From positions 1-40,350 of the IMG/VR virus record IMGVR_UViG_3300014914_000012: DNA of 40,350 bases; one strand, written 5' to 3'. Positions 23,172 to 30,635 of the stretch are shown piece by piece (positions within the stretch are counted from its first letter, which is position 1; every line of letters begins with the position of its first letter). The position numbers were made by a program, and so were the translations under genes. This DNA comes from a virus. The notes under the pieces are model-generated. The model had not been told where the DNA came from and did not search any database. It was given only the letters and a program-made list of their open reading frames with translations.

Positions 23172-23401
23172 GGCAACAATGGAAACAATGGTGCGCAAAA
23201 GGGTGTATGTATATAATATTATTATTATTATTTTAAAGAGGCCCCAGGCAACAATGAGGAAACAATGAGGCAACAATGGCAACAATGGTATAGCATTGTT
23301 TCCTCATTGTTGCCCCATAGTTGCCTGGGCAGGAAACAATGGGAAACGTAGTAGCAGTAAGGGTTTCAGCCGGTTTAGAGGGCATTGTTTCCATTGTTGC
23401 C
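23172..23401. repeat. Nested inverted repeats built from GCAACAATGG units
   Basis: The outer arms are 23172-23190 and 23383-23401 (19 bases, exact). The inner arms are 23247-23267 and 23294-23314 (21 bases, exact). Further GCAACAATGG units lie between, and CCCATAGTTGCC occurs after both right-hand arms. The block could fold into a large cruciform or be bound by several protein copies. Confidence 0.8.
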
Positions 23402-23455
23402 CATAGTTGCCCCCCAAAAAATATGACCAAAGTCGTACAGAAAGAGGTATAGGCT

Positions 23456-23872
23456 ATGACGGATACAGGTACCAGATTAAACACAATGGCACTAAAAGCC
23501 TTTCAAGATGGGGAGGAGATAGAGCGCAGCGCTAGAGCTATGGCTGATATCATACCCCATCTGGATTGGTTAGGTAAAACCAGGATGCACATAGCAGCTT
23601 ACTTCAAGGTACCTACATTCTTATTGGAAAAGGCTATGAGTATCAATGAGAATCTTAACTTCTTGGTACTGTTGATAGAACAGGAGGCCCTGATAGAGGG
23701 TTTGGAAGAGTTGAGGTTTATGCAGCTGGATAAGAAGGCCAACCCTATGTTGGCTAAGTTGAGGTTTGCAGCTCTGCATGGTGTCACTGAGCGTACAGCT
23801 GAGAAGAAAATAGAGGATGGTGTAACCAAGGTGCCTATTATTAATTTTAGTGTGAGAATGGAAGATGATTAA
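23456..23872 (+). CDS. Probable terminase small subunit
   Basis: A 138-residue, mainly helical protein located where small terminases usually are: after the replication gene, before the large terminase. It contains a possible HTH-like region (WLGKTRMHIAAYFKVPTFLLEKAM, about residues 40-62) and a C-terminal basic and beta segment (TERTAEKKIEDGVTKVPIINFSVRM). Small terminases recognise pac/cos DNA, and the repeats just upstream are a natural target. The call rests on position and fold pattern, not a signature. Confidence 0.6.
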   Translation: MTDTGTRLNTMALKAFQDGEEIERSARAMADIIPHLDWLGKTRMHIAAYFKVPTFLLEKAMSINENLNFLVLLIEQEALIEGLEELRFMQLDKKANPMLAKLRFAALHGVTERTAEKKIEDGVTKVPIINFSVRMEDD

Positions 23873-24230
23873 CGGCAGGAATAAAGGTGCTGCAGCGGAG
23901 AGGGAGGCAGGTAAGTGGTTAAAGGAGCAGTTTAACCTACTTAAAGCCCCTGAAAGAAACCTGGAACAGGTCCGGTCAGGTGGATATGATTTGGTAGGGT
24001 TCTACCCATTCGCTGTTGAGGTTAAGAGGTGTGAGGTGTTGGCTTTACGTGATTGGTGGCTGCAGGTAGTGCAGGCTACGGATGGTTACATGGTGCCAGT
24101 GGTAATGTACAGGCAGAATAGGTGCAAGTGGCAGTTCCTGGTATCAGCCAAGAATATTGGCCTGGATACAGGCTACATACACCTAGAGGCCAGAGAATTT
24201 GTTATGTGGGCCAAGGCTGTAATGACATGA
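23865..24230 (+). CDS. PD-(D/E)XK-type nuclease (resolvase-like)
   Basis: A 121-residue protein. RNKGAAAEREAGKWLKEQF at the N-terminus gives the first acidic motif. SGGYDLVGFYPFAVEVKRCE contains Asp47 and the Glu-x-Lys (EVK) catalytic pair. LRDWWLQVVQATDG and PVVMYRQNRCKWQFLVSA complete the fold. This matches small phage nucleases of the Holliday junction resolvase/VRR-NUC type often found next to terminases, which may trim branched DNA before packaging. It overlaps the preceding gene by 8 bases. Confidence 0.75.
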   Translation: MINGRNKGAAAEREAGKWLKEQFNLLKAPERNLEQVRSGGYDLVGFYPFAVEVKRCEVLALRDWWLQVVQATDGYMVPVVMYRQNRCKWQFLVSAKNIGLDTGYIHLEAREFVMWAKAVMT

Positions 24231-24244
24231 AAGGAGATAATGTG

Positions 24245-24381
24245 ATGATTAATATTAAAAATATACCAGAGGTGACTTCTTCGAAGTCAGCAACATTATG
24301 GATATAGTACTCAGTAAGCCGCAAGCCGAGGCTATGAGTTCTAAGGCTAAATCCATAGCAGTCGTTGCTGGCTTCGGCTGA
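24245..24381 (+). pseudogene. Terminase large subunit, N-terminal fragments out of frame
   Basis: A good ribosome site (AAAGGAG) precedes ATG 24245, whose frame reads MINIKNIPEVTSSK and then stops. The next frame (ATG 24298) reads MDIVLSKPQAEAMSSKAKSI then AVVAGFG and stops at TGA 24379-24381, exactly inside the expected terminase Walker A (AGFGSGKT). The rest of the motif, GSGKTEFALFRM, is in the third frame from 24384. Both shifts are in the same sense: each corresponds to one missing base (or two extra, or -1 slippage). Confidence 0.7.
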
Positions 24382-24416
24382 CTGGTTCAGGTAAGACTGA
24401 GTTTGCCTTATTCAGG

Positions 24417-25544
24417 ATGTTGGCTACCATGTTTGAGAATCCTAAAGCCGATATGCTGTATCTAGCGCCTACATACCCACTGATTAGAGATATTTGGTAC
24501 CCTAAGATTGAGTCTTTCTTAGATGACTTGGGACATGGGTACTTTATCAATAGGGGTGAGAATACTATCAAGGTGCAGGGAGCTGGTAAGATCTTTTGTA
24601 GGACAATGGAACACCCTGGTAGGATCATTGGTTTTGAAGTGTTGGACGCTTTTTTAGATGAGTTGGACGTGCTTACAGAGGATAAGGCCGTAGAGGTGTG
24701 GCGTAAGACTAAGGCCAGATGTAGACAGAAGATAGATGGTAAGCCTAATCAAATGTACGTTACCACTACACCAGAGGGATTCAAAGCCACGTATAAGCTG
24801 TTCAAAAAGGACCCCCTACCAGGATCACACCTAATACAGCTGAGTACATACAGCAATGCACATAACCTGCCAGACGATTACATAGATGAACTGAAAGACA
24901 ACTACCCTGCCAACCTCATAGAGGCGTACATAAATGGGGTGTTTATCAATCTTAAGAATATGCCAGTATGGGCTACCTATGATGAGAATAGTAACAATAG
25001 TAGAGAACGTGTTAAGAAAGCAGATACCCTCCTTGTGGGCATGGACTTTAATGTGGGCCGTGGTTGTGCTGTTATTTATGTCAAGCGTGGTTGGTCTGTA
25101 CACGCTGTGGATGAGATCTACAATAGTTACGACACACCCGACACAATCCGAGTACTTAATGAACGCTACCCAGAGCATGACATTACGGTGTACCCCGATG
25201 CCAGCGGAGGTAGTAGAAAATCAGTTAATGCTACCACATCAGATCTGGCTATCTTGCGTGAAGCTGGGTACAAAGTAAAGACCTTAAAGAAGAATCCCAA
25301 CATTAAGGACAGGGTAATGGCTACTAATAGGATGTTCTGCAATGGCCATATGGAGAGGAACCTGTTTGTAAATAAGGATACGTGTCCAAGGTTGTCAGCT
25401 GCCTTAGTAGAGCAGATATATGATGACAATGGCCTACCTGAAAAGGGTATAGGCAAATACGATGATATGACGGATGCAGGTAGCTACCCCATAGCTTATC
25501 TGTATCCTATTAAGAAGTCCAACACTAAGAGAATGGAGTTATGA
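24417..25544 (+). CDS. Terminase large subunit (main open frame)
   Basis: A 375-residue frame starting MLATMFENPKADMLYLAPTY. The frame is open from before 24384 and carries GSGKTEF in front of this ATG. Features: YLAPTYPLIRDIWYPK; Walker B FEVLDAFLDELDV (a DELD acidic pair near residue 80); coupling motif VTTTPEGF; and the RNase H-like nuclease domain LVGMDFNVGRGCAVIY, TVYPDASG and KYDDMTDAGSYP, with acidic residues in each strand. This is the packaging motor ATPase-nuclease. The N-terminus, including Walker A, is broken by frameshifts described separately. The stop overlaps the portal start region (ATGA). Confidence 0.88.
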   Translation: MLATMFENPKADMLYLAPTYPLIRDIWYPKIESFLDDLGHGYFINRGENTIKVQGAGKIFCRTMEHPGRIIGFEVLDAFLDELDVLTEDKAVEVWRKTKARCRQKIDGKPNQMYVTTTPEGFKATYKLFKKDPLPGSHLIQLSTYSNAHNLPDDYIDELKDNYPANLIEAYINGVFINLKNMPVWATYDENSNNSRERVKKADTLLVGMDFNVGRGCAVIYVKRGWSVHAVDEIYNSYDTPDTIRVLNERYPEHDITVYPDASGGSRKSVNATTSDLAILREAGYKVKTLKKNPNIKDRVMATNRMFCNGHMERNLFVNKDTCPRLSAALVEQIYDDNGLPEKGIGKYDDMTDAGSYPIAYLYPIKKSNTKRMEL

Positions 25545-25546
25545 TT

Positions 25547-27046
25547 ATGGCATTCGAATATGAGACTAAAGATGTAGGAGGCGGTACCAAGGTTGTGGCC
25601 GGTAGGAATGATGCTGATTCAGTTACTAGTAAGAGTGCTGATGTACAAGAGTGGCAAGACAGATCCAGGCTACCCAGGACATTGATGCAAGGCACCTATG
25701 GTATGAAAAAAGCCGGTAATGAGTTCCTGCCTAAGCATAATCTGGAGTCAGACCCTGCTTATATAGGTAGGCTCTCCAGATCCACACTGCTCAATGCTTT
25801 CAAAAAGACTGCCTCATTCCTGTCTGGTCAGGTGTTCCAGTCTGATATTGTGTTTGATGATGGTGTGGACCCTATCTTTGAGGAGTGGGCCAAGGCGATT
25901 GACTCTAAGGGTAATAGCCTGGATGTATTCGCTAAGAGGGCCTTTCAGAATGGTACCTCTAAGGGTGTATCTCACATCTTTATAGACGTGCCTGTCAAGT
26001 CTGCCGATATTGTCAGCCAGCAGGATGAGAAGGACGCAGGCATAAGGCCCTATTTCAAAGAGATTAAGCCAGAGGATGTACTAGGTGCTATTGTTGATGA
26101 GGATGGTTTCTTGGTACAGGTCAGGATAGCTGAATCAATAAAGAAAAGGGTAGGCAGATACGGTACAAAGACAGTACAGAGGGTACGTGTATTAGAGCCT
26201 GGCGTATGGGAGCTGCACGAGATAGACAGTACAGGTGCTGCTGTTGTAGTAGACAGTGGTGTGTTTTCCGTGCCCATTATACCTTTTGTGCCCTATATCC
26301 CAGGTGATGAGTGGACCATTATTACAGGTGAGACTCCGATCATGGACCTTGCAGAATTAAATTCTAAGCACTGGCGTAGTATGTCAGATCAGGACAACAT
26401 TCTGTCAGTAGCCAGGGTGCCTATTCTGTTTGGTAAGCATATAGAGATAGAGAAAATGCCTGTAGGCACTGCTACTATGGTTACTTCTGAGGAGGATAGC
26501 GCAGATATGAAATTTGTGGAGATCCAGGGTAATGCTATCAATGCCGGTAGGGAGGATATTAAAGAAACTGAGGCACAAATGGCACTGTATGGGCTGCAGC
26601 AGCTGGTACCACGTACAGGCAATATCACAGCTACAGAGAAAGCTTTGACCAGTGCAGAGAGTAACAGCTCATTGGGTACTTGGGCTACAGAGTTTGAGTC
26701 TGTACTCAATGCTTGTTTTAAGATAGCTGGTCAGTTTATGAACGTGGAATGGCCTGATAATGGGGTAGCTGTCAACAAAGAATACAACTTTGGTGTAGCA
26801 GATCCTTCGGAGCTGTTGGCTATCCTTAAATCTCAGGAGCAGGGTGTTATATCAGCGCAGGCTACCTTTACAGAGTTCAGGCGTAGAGGTATCTATGACG
26901 AACATCTTACCTGGGATGATATGGAAGCTGATTTAGAGCAGGAAAAGCGTGACAGTGTGGACATGGCACGCATGGCAGGCGCTGCCTTTGGTGATGCTCC
27001 TGGTGATGCTGGAGGTGACGATAATACAGGGGATAAGGACAAGTAA
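25547..27046 (+). CDS. Portal protein (DUF4055-like)
   Basis: A 499-residue protein beginning MAFEYETKDVGGG. The start at 25547 was preferred to an in-frame ATG at 25541 because GGAG lies eight bases upstream of it; the earlier ATG overlaps the terminase stop. The conserved blocks SRLPRTLMQGTYGMKKAG, HNLESDPAYIGRL and LLNAFKKTASFLSGQVF fit DUF4055 portal proteins. It would form the dodecameric ring at the head vertex, through which DNA enters. The C-terminus is acidic and flexible (GDAGGDDNTGDKDK). It overlaps the MuF gene at TAATG. Confidence 0.85.
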   Translation: MAFEYETKDVGGGTKVVAGRNDADSVTSKSADVQEWQDRSRLPRTLMQGTYGMKKAGNEFLPKHNLESDPAYIGRLSRSTLLNAFKKTASFLSGQVFQSDIVFDDGVDPIFEEWAKAIDSKGNSLDVFAKRAFQNGTSKGVSHIFIDVPVKSADIVSQQDEKDAGIRPYFKEIKPEDVLGAIVDEDGFLVQVRIAESIKKRVGRYGTKTVQRVRVLEPGVWELHEIDSTGAAVVVDSGVFSVPIIPFVPYIPGDEWTIITGETPIMDLAELNSKHWRSMSDQDNILSVARVPILFGKHIEIEKMPVGTATMVTSEEDSADMKFVEIQGNAINAGREDIKETEAQMALYGLQQLVPRTGNITATEKALTSAESNSSLGTWATEFESVLNACFKIAGQFMNVEWPDNGVAVNKEYNFGVADPSELLAILKSQEQGVISAQATFTEFRRRGIYDEHLTWDDMEADLEQEKRDSVDMARMAGAAFGDAPGDAGGDDNTGDKDK

Positions 27047-29271
27047 TGAATAAAGAGCAGACGATAACCACATATAGGTACGTCAATCAGCGGTATGCTC
27101 TTGATCGTTTTGAGGATGCCGCTTTGGAAGATCTTAGTAAATACTATACTACAGCCCGTAAGAAAACAGAGGCTGCTATCAATAGGGCTATAAAGAAAAA
27201 TCTGGACCTGAGATCTACCAACAGGCTCAAAGCTCTTTTGGCAGAGATTGACGATAAAATAGAGCAGCTGACAGAGGCTGTTACTAAACCTGTGGCTGAG
27301 GCAGCAGGAGAGGCAGGAGCGTATAGTTATCGTAATACTAATGATATTTTATCATGGGACGGTGCTGTTGATAGCTTTGATAATGTGGCTATGTCAGCTA
27401 GTCAACTAGCTACCATTGCCGCAACAGAGACACTAGGAGGGCATACGTTAGATGGTTGGTTGTGGTCTGCTCTTAATGAGGAGAACCAAGCACTAAAGGC
27501 AGAGATAGCACAAGCCAGGATTAGAGGCATAAGCTATAAAAAGATCATGGCAGAACTACCCGCCAGATACAACAACCTGCTGGCAGGTGCCGATACTAAG
27601 CGTAATCTGGAGACTGTGGTTAAGTCCTACATACAGTCGATGAATGCTAAAGCACACAAAGATATTTATGAGGCGAATAAAGATGTTATTAAAGGGGTTG
27701 AGTGGTCTGCTATCATGGAGAATGGTAACACCAAAACGGGGCGAGGGACGTGTTCACGCTGTATGTCACTCGATGGCATGGAGTATGATACTATTGACAG
27801 TGGTCCTAATTGTCCGTTGCATCCAAGGTGTAGATGTATGTATCTGCCTGTTACGAAAAGTTGGAAAGAACTTGGTTTCACTGATGAAGAGACAGAGGAA
27901 CTAGGTACCAAGTATAATAAGTGGTATGAGCGTGACATGACAAAGGAATATTATGTACGTGGGCCTAAGAAAGGGCAGCTTAAACCACCATCCAGGCAGA
28001 TATTGGACTACGGAGAGACTAGCGATGACTTTGCAGGCTTTTGGGCTACTAAACCTGAGTGGTGGCAGGATAATGCCATAGGTCCACGGAGGGCAGATCT
28101 AGTTAGGGCTGAGGTTGTAGATTTTGATGAATTGGTGATCTATGATAAGAATTACCAAAAGCTAGTAAACAAGAAACTAGGCAAAGACTATGAATTGGGT
28201 GATCAGATTTTAGTAGAGGATTTGTATACTATCTATGGTGGCAGACCTATACCAAAGGGTACCTCTAAACCAGTACCAAAACCGGCACCTAAGCCTGAAG
28301 TATTTAAAACTAAGCACCCAAGCGCCCAAGCATTGTATGATAACGCCCCAAGTAAGTACCAGACACAGTATTACAGAAACGCTTTAGCTGCTGATAGTGA
28401 TTATGTGTTGAATAAATTAGATACATCAGAAGGTCCTTACTATCTGGACAGTAGTAAGCTTATAAACATGAATCCCGGACAGGATTCCATACAAAGTGCT
28501 GTAACCTTCATCCATGAGTTTGGGCATAGGACTGACTACAAATACTATGATAAGATGGCCCCAAAATGGGGTGAGACAACCTTATACAGAAATAGTATCA
28601 CGGCTACCCCCAAGTTCCAGGAGGCTTCTAAACTGGACGCCACCTGGATTAATAATGCACAGAAGAGGGAAAAGTCGTTGTTTCCTCCACCAAAAGGTAA
28701 GAGGTACAGTAGACGTACTTGGGACGCATCTAGGGAGGATTACAGGATGAACACTTACGGTGATATAACCCTTATAAAAGAGGGTACTGTCACAGAGAAG
28801 TTAAATGCTATGGTAACAAAGGGGCTTAAGGATGAAGACCAATATTTACTAGATATTACCAACAATACTATAAAAGAGTTCCGAGACAATATAACTGGAG
28901 GGCTTATTACAGAGGCTGGAGTGAATCACGCTGAACAGCAGGCACTGATAGCCCTACATAGTTATGCTAAAAGTGGAGCTGACAGCTTTGTATTACGTGA
29001 TTGGTTAGACTCTTTTAAGAGTCTATTTGCCACCCACAATATAACGCAGGACACATTATTACTGGCTGATTCTATAGGTGGTACAACAGCAGAGAAGTTC
29101 TTCGGCTACGGACATGGGCACGCCTATTACACGGCATACCCTACTCGTAAGGCTTCCGAGACTTTTGCTAATATGTTTGCATTATCGGGCGATCCTAACG
29201 CAGTGACCTTTTATAAAAAGTACCTGCCCAAACAGTTTAAGTTATTCACAGAGTTTACAGAGGTGTTATAA
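27046..29271 (+). CDS. MuF-type minor head protein fused to a zincin-like domain
   Basis: A 741-residue protein, twice the usual size for head morphogenesis proteins. Residues about 1-300 form the Mu F/SPP1 gp7-type domain, with the metal-binding block RGTCSRCMSLDG (Cys236, Cys239) and NCPLHPRCRCMYL near residue 260. A proline-rich linker (KPVPKPAPKPE, about residues 406-416) is followed by about 320 residues of unrelated sequence. That part holds FIHEFGHRTD (HExxH, His490-His494) and later KASETFANMF (Glu705), consistent with a zinc metallopeptidase such as the lethal-factor-like type. Domain fusions of this kind to MuF are known as phage-borne polymorphic toxins. It would be packaged in the head. 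Confidence 0.8.
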   Translation: MNKEQTITTYRYVNQRYALDRFEDAALEDLSKYYTTARKKTEAAINRAIKKNLDLRSTNRLKALLAEIDDKIEQLTEAVTKPVAEAAGEAGAYSYRNTNDILSWDGAVDSFDNVAMSASQLATIAATETLGGHTLDGWLWSALNEENQALKAEIAQARIRGISYKKIMAELPARYNNLLAGADTKRNLETVVKSYIQSMNAKAHKDIYEANKDVIKGVEWSAIMENGNTKTGRGTCSRCMSLDGMEYDTIDSGPNCPLHPRCRCMYLPVTKSWKELGFTDEETEELGTKYNKWYERDMTKEYYVRGPKKGQLKPPSRQILDYGETSDDFAGFWATKPEWWQDNAIGPRRADLVRAEVVDFDELVIYDKNYQKLVNKKLGKDYELGDQILVEDLYTIYGGRPIPKGTSKPVPKPAPKPEVFKTKHPSAQALYDNAPSKYQTQYYRNALAADSDYVLNKLDTSEGPYYLDSSKLINMNPGQDSIQSAVTFIHEFGHRTDYKYYDKMAPKWGETTLYRNSITATPKFQEASKLDATWINNAQKREKSLFPPPKGKRYSRRTWDASREDYRMNTYGDITLIKEGTVTEKLNAMVTKGLKDEDQYLLDITNNTIKEFRDNITGGLITEAGVNHAEQQALIALHSYAKSGADSFVLRDWLDSFKSLFATHNITQDTLLLADSIGGTTAEKFFGYGHGHAYYTAYPTRKASETFANMFALSGDPNAVTFYKKYLPKQFKLFTEFTEVL

Positions 29272-29463
29272 ATGAAGCTAACAGGCAAAACATGGGCGAC
29301 AATTAACGTAGAGTATTACAAAAAGTTTCGAGAATATTTCCCTACACTAAACTTAACAGAGGAGCAGACTAAGTATGTATTTGATGAGGCAGTAAAGGCA
29401 GTAGAAGGTAGTAGAGGTGCTGTTTCCTCCAATGAGGTATATAGTACAAAAGCAGATTACTAA
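29272..29463 (+). CDS. Small protein downstream of the MuF fusion
   Basis: A 63-residue protein starting directly after the MuF-zincin stop. It is charged and helical (TEEQTKYVFDEAVKAVEGSRG) with an N-terminal MKLTGKTWATINVEYYKKFREYF. In polymorphic-toxin operons an immunity gene often follows the toxin; this gene has the right place and size, but nothing in its sequence proves that role. The end (ADY, stop, then CACAGGAGGTAG) is repeated after the next gene. Confidence 0.5.
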   Translation: MKLTGKTWATINVEYYKKFREYFPTLNLTEEQTKYVFDEAVKAVEGSRGAVSSNEVYSTKADY

Positions 29464-29476
29464 ACACAGGAGGTAG
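29455..29476 (+). repeat. Intergenic direct repeat, copy 1
   Basis: The bases GATTACTAAACACAGGAGGT and the following AG recur at 29671-29693 with one extra A. Each copy carries the end of one gene, its stop and the ribosome site of the next. Confidence 0.75.
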
Positions 29477-29483
29477 CAACAAG

Positions 29484-29678
29484 ATGAATGTTAGTGAGAT
29501 ACTTAGTATTTTACGCAACCCGTATGGGATAGGTGAGGCTATCCAAAGACAAGCAAGAGTAGAGGGGGCATACTTAATTGAGACCCAAGAGCGTGACCTG
29601 AAAGAGTTAAGAGAAAGGGTTCTTGCCTTTAAGAAAGCTATGGAGCATATCTTAAAGGCTTCAACAGTTGATTACTAA
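29484..29678 (+). CDS. Small helical protein, apparently chimeric
   Basis: A 64-residue protein, mostly helical (IQRQARVEGAYLIETQERDL). Its last 14 residues are KAMEHILKASTVDY. The 27 bases encoding KAMEHILKA (29636-29662) occur again exactly inside the scaffold gene (30232-30258), in the same frame sense, and its end (GATTACTAA and ribosome site) repeats the end of the previous gene. It seems to have been assembled from neighbouring sequences. Function unknown. Confidence 0.5.
   Translation: MNVSEILSILRNPYGIGEAIQRQARVEGAYLIETQERDLKELRERVLAFKKAMEHILKASTVDY
29636..29662 (+). repeat. 27-base direct repeat shared with the scaffold gene
   Basis: An exact match to 30232-30258. The shared sequence encodes AMEHILKA in both genes. 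Apart from the repeat, the two genes are not visibly alike. Confidence 0.8.
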
Positions 29679-29693
29679 AACACAGGAGGTAGT
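29671..29693 (+). repeat. Intergenic direct repeat, copy 2
   Basis: The second copy of the 29455-29476 stop/ribosome-site module, with one additional A. It precedes the scaffold gene. Confidence 0.75.
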
Positions 29694-29696
29694 GAG

Positions 29697-30398
29697 ATGA
29701 AATACGTATTAACTGAAAATGGTAACATTAAAATGACCGATGGCAAGCCTACTGTAAAAGATGGTGATAAAGAGTTCGGTATTGATGCCATAGGTGCGCA
29801 GACCAAGATAACCACCATTACAGCTGAGAGTAACGACAGACGTAAAAAGCTTGGAGAGGCTAACACATCCTTGGAAGCGTTCAAGGGTATCGAAGACCCT
29901 AAAGCAGCTATAGCAGCTCTGCAGAAGGTAGGTTCTATGGATAAGGACCAAGCAGCTGCTCTGGATAAGATGAAGCTTACAGTAAATACAGCCTGGGAAG
30001 CTAAAGAAAAGGAATGGGGCACAGAGAAAGAGACCCTCAACAGTAAGCTGTTTGATGCTACTGTAGGCGCTCAATTTGCTACCAGTAAAGTGATCAAAGG
30101 TACTGTGCTGCCTGCTGATATAGCCAAAGCAACCTTCGGTAAGCACTTCAATGCTGATGGTACAGCAAATGATGCAGCTGGTAATCAGATCAATTCCATA
30201 GCCAAACCTGGGGAGCCTGCCGGTTTTGATGAAGCTATGGAGCATATCTTAAAGGCTTATCCTGACAGAGCCTCTATTATGAAAGGATCTGGAGCCAACG
30301 GCAGTGGCGGTTATCAAACAGGTGACGGTCAGGGAGGTACTTCGGTCAAGACTGCCGGTCAGAATATCGCTGAGGGCCTGAAAGCACAAGGCATTTAA
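29697..30398 (+). CDS. Head scaffolding protein
   Basis: A 233-residue protein immediately upstream of the major capsid gene. It begins MKYVLTENGNIKMTDGKPTV, then a long helical charged region (SNDRRKKLGEANTSLEAFKG, residues 44-120) and a flexible Gly-rich tail (GSGANGSGGYQTGDGQGG). Helical protein plus flexible tail and location are typical of phage scaffolds, which guide procapsid assembly and are then lost. It fits the DUF6651-type layout. GGAGGT lies before the start. Confidence 0.75.
   Translation: MKYVLTENGNIKMTDGKPTVKDGDKEFGIDAIGAQTKITTITAESNDRRKKLGEANTSLEAFKGIEDPKAAIAALQKVGSMDKDQAAALDKMKLTVNTAWEAKEKEWGTEKETLNSKLFDATVGAQFATSKVIKGTVLPADIAKATFGKHFNADGTANDAAGNQINSIAKPGEPAGFDEAMEHILKAYPDRASIMKGSGANGSGGYQTGDGQGGTSVKTAGQNIAEGLKAQGI
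30232..30258 (+). repeat. 27-base direct repeat, copy in the scaffold gene
   Basis: The exact counterpart of 29636-29662. Here it lies in the C-terminal part of the scaffold protein (EAMEHILKAYPD), which is presumably the source copy because it is embedded in a longer gene. Confidence 0.8.
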
Positions 30399-30434
30399 GG
30401 CGTAACTATCTGGTATTATTGACGATAAAAAAGG

Positions 30435-30462
30435 TTGCAATTACTCCAATATTCGGTATAAT
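30435..30462 (+). promoter_or_regulatory. Sigma-70 promoter before the major capsid gene
   Basis: A -35 TTGCAA (30435-30440), a 16-base spacer and a perfect -10 TATAAT (30457-30462). It would start an mRNA near 30469 and give extra capsid message. The strong hairpin-terminator at 30565-30615 lies within its leader. Confidence 0.72.
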
Positions 30463-30479
30463 GCGATCTATTAAAATGT

Positions 30480-30566
30480 CCACAATTGAGCCTGAATAGG
30501 CACTTTGTGGGCCATAAACTATGAGTAAGGCCACCTGAATAGGGGCCTTACGCTCTGCTGAATAGC
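30480..30566 (+). promoter_or_regulatory. Capped-hairpin array in the major capsid leader
   Basis: Three GAAT-loop units lie in a row: CCTGAATAGG at 30491-30500 (outer pairing CCACA 30480-30484 with TGTGG 30506-30510), CCTGAATAGG at 30534-30543 inside a perfect GTAAGGCC/GGCCTTAC stem (30525-30551), and GCTGAATAGC at 30557-30566. A related unit CCTAAACAGG (30581-30590) caps the terminator stem that follows. The repetition of stem-loop tips suggests an RNA element recognised by a protein. Confidence 0.6.
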
Positions 30567-30615
30567 GGCATACTTCACAGCCTAAACAGGCATACGTGAG
30601 GTATGCCGCTTTTTT
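30565..30615 (+). terminator. Strong intrinsic terminator just before the major capsid gene
   Basis: GCGGCATACTTCAC (30565-30578) pairs with GTGAGGTATGCCGC (30596-30609) with one G-U, followed by six T. It lies only 20 bases before the capsid ATG, between the promoter at 30435 and the gene, so capsid transcripts must read through it or be processed here. Confidence 0.82.
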
Positions 30616-30635
30616 CGTTTAAAGGAGATTTTATT

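Larger units (their letters stand above)
23085..23455. other. Non-coding repeat block: candidate replication origin or packaging site
   Basis: A 371-base gap with no supported gene. Contents: two palindromes GTTACC-N4-GGTAAC (23110-23125 and 23132-23147), 22 bases apart; T-runs at 23149-23154 and 23164-23170; at least nine copies of an (A/C)AACAATG motif in both orientations; a 19-base inverted repeat (23172-23190 with 23383-23401); inside it a 21-base inverted repeat (23247-23267 with 23294-23314); and an AT-rich stretch with ATTATTATTATTATTTTAAA at about 23218-23237. Iterons plus an AT-rich unwinding region next to a primase-helicase are the classical makings of an origin. The small terminase gene following immediately also allows a pac/cos role. 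Confidence 0.6.

Noticed and set aside
23172-23401. CRISPR array
   Set aside because: The repeats are short, variable in spacing, and arranged as inverted arms; no cas genes are present. The Cas4-like protein belongs to the phage recombination set.
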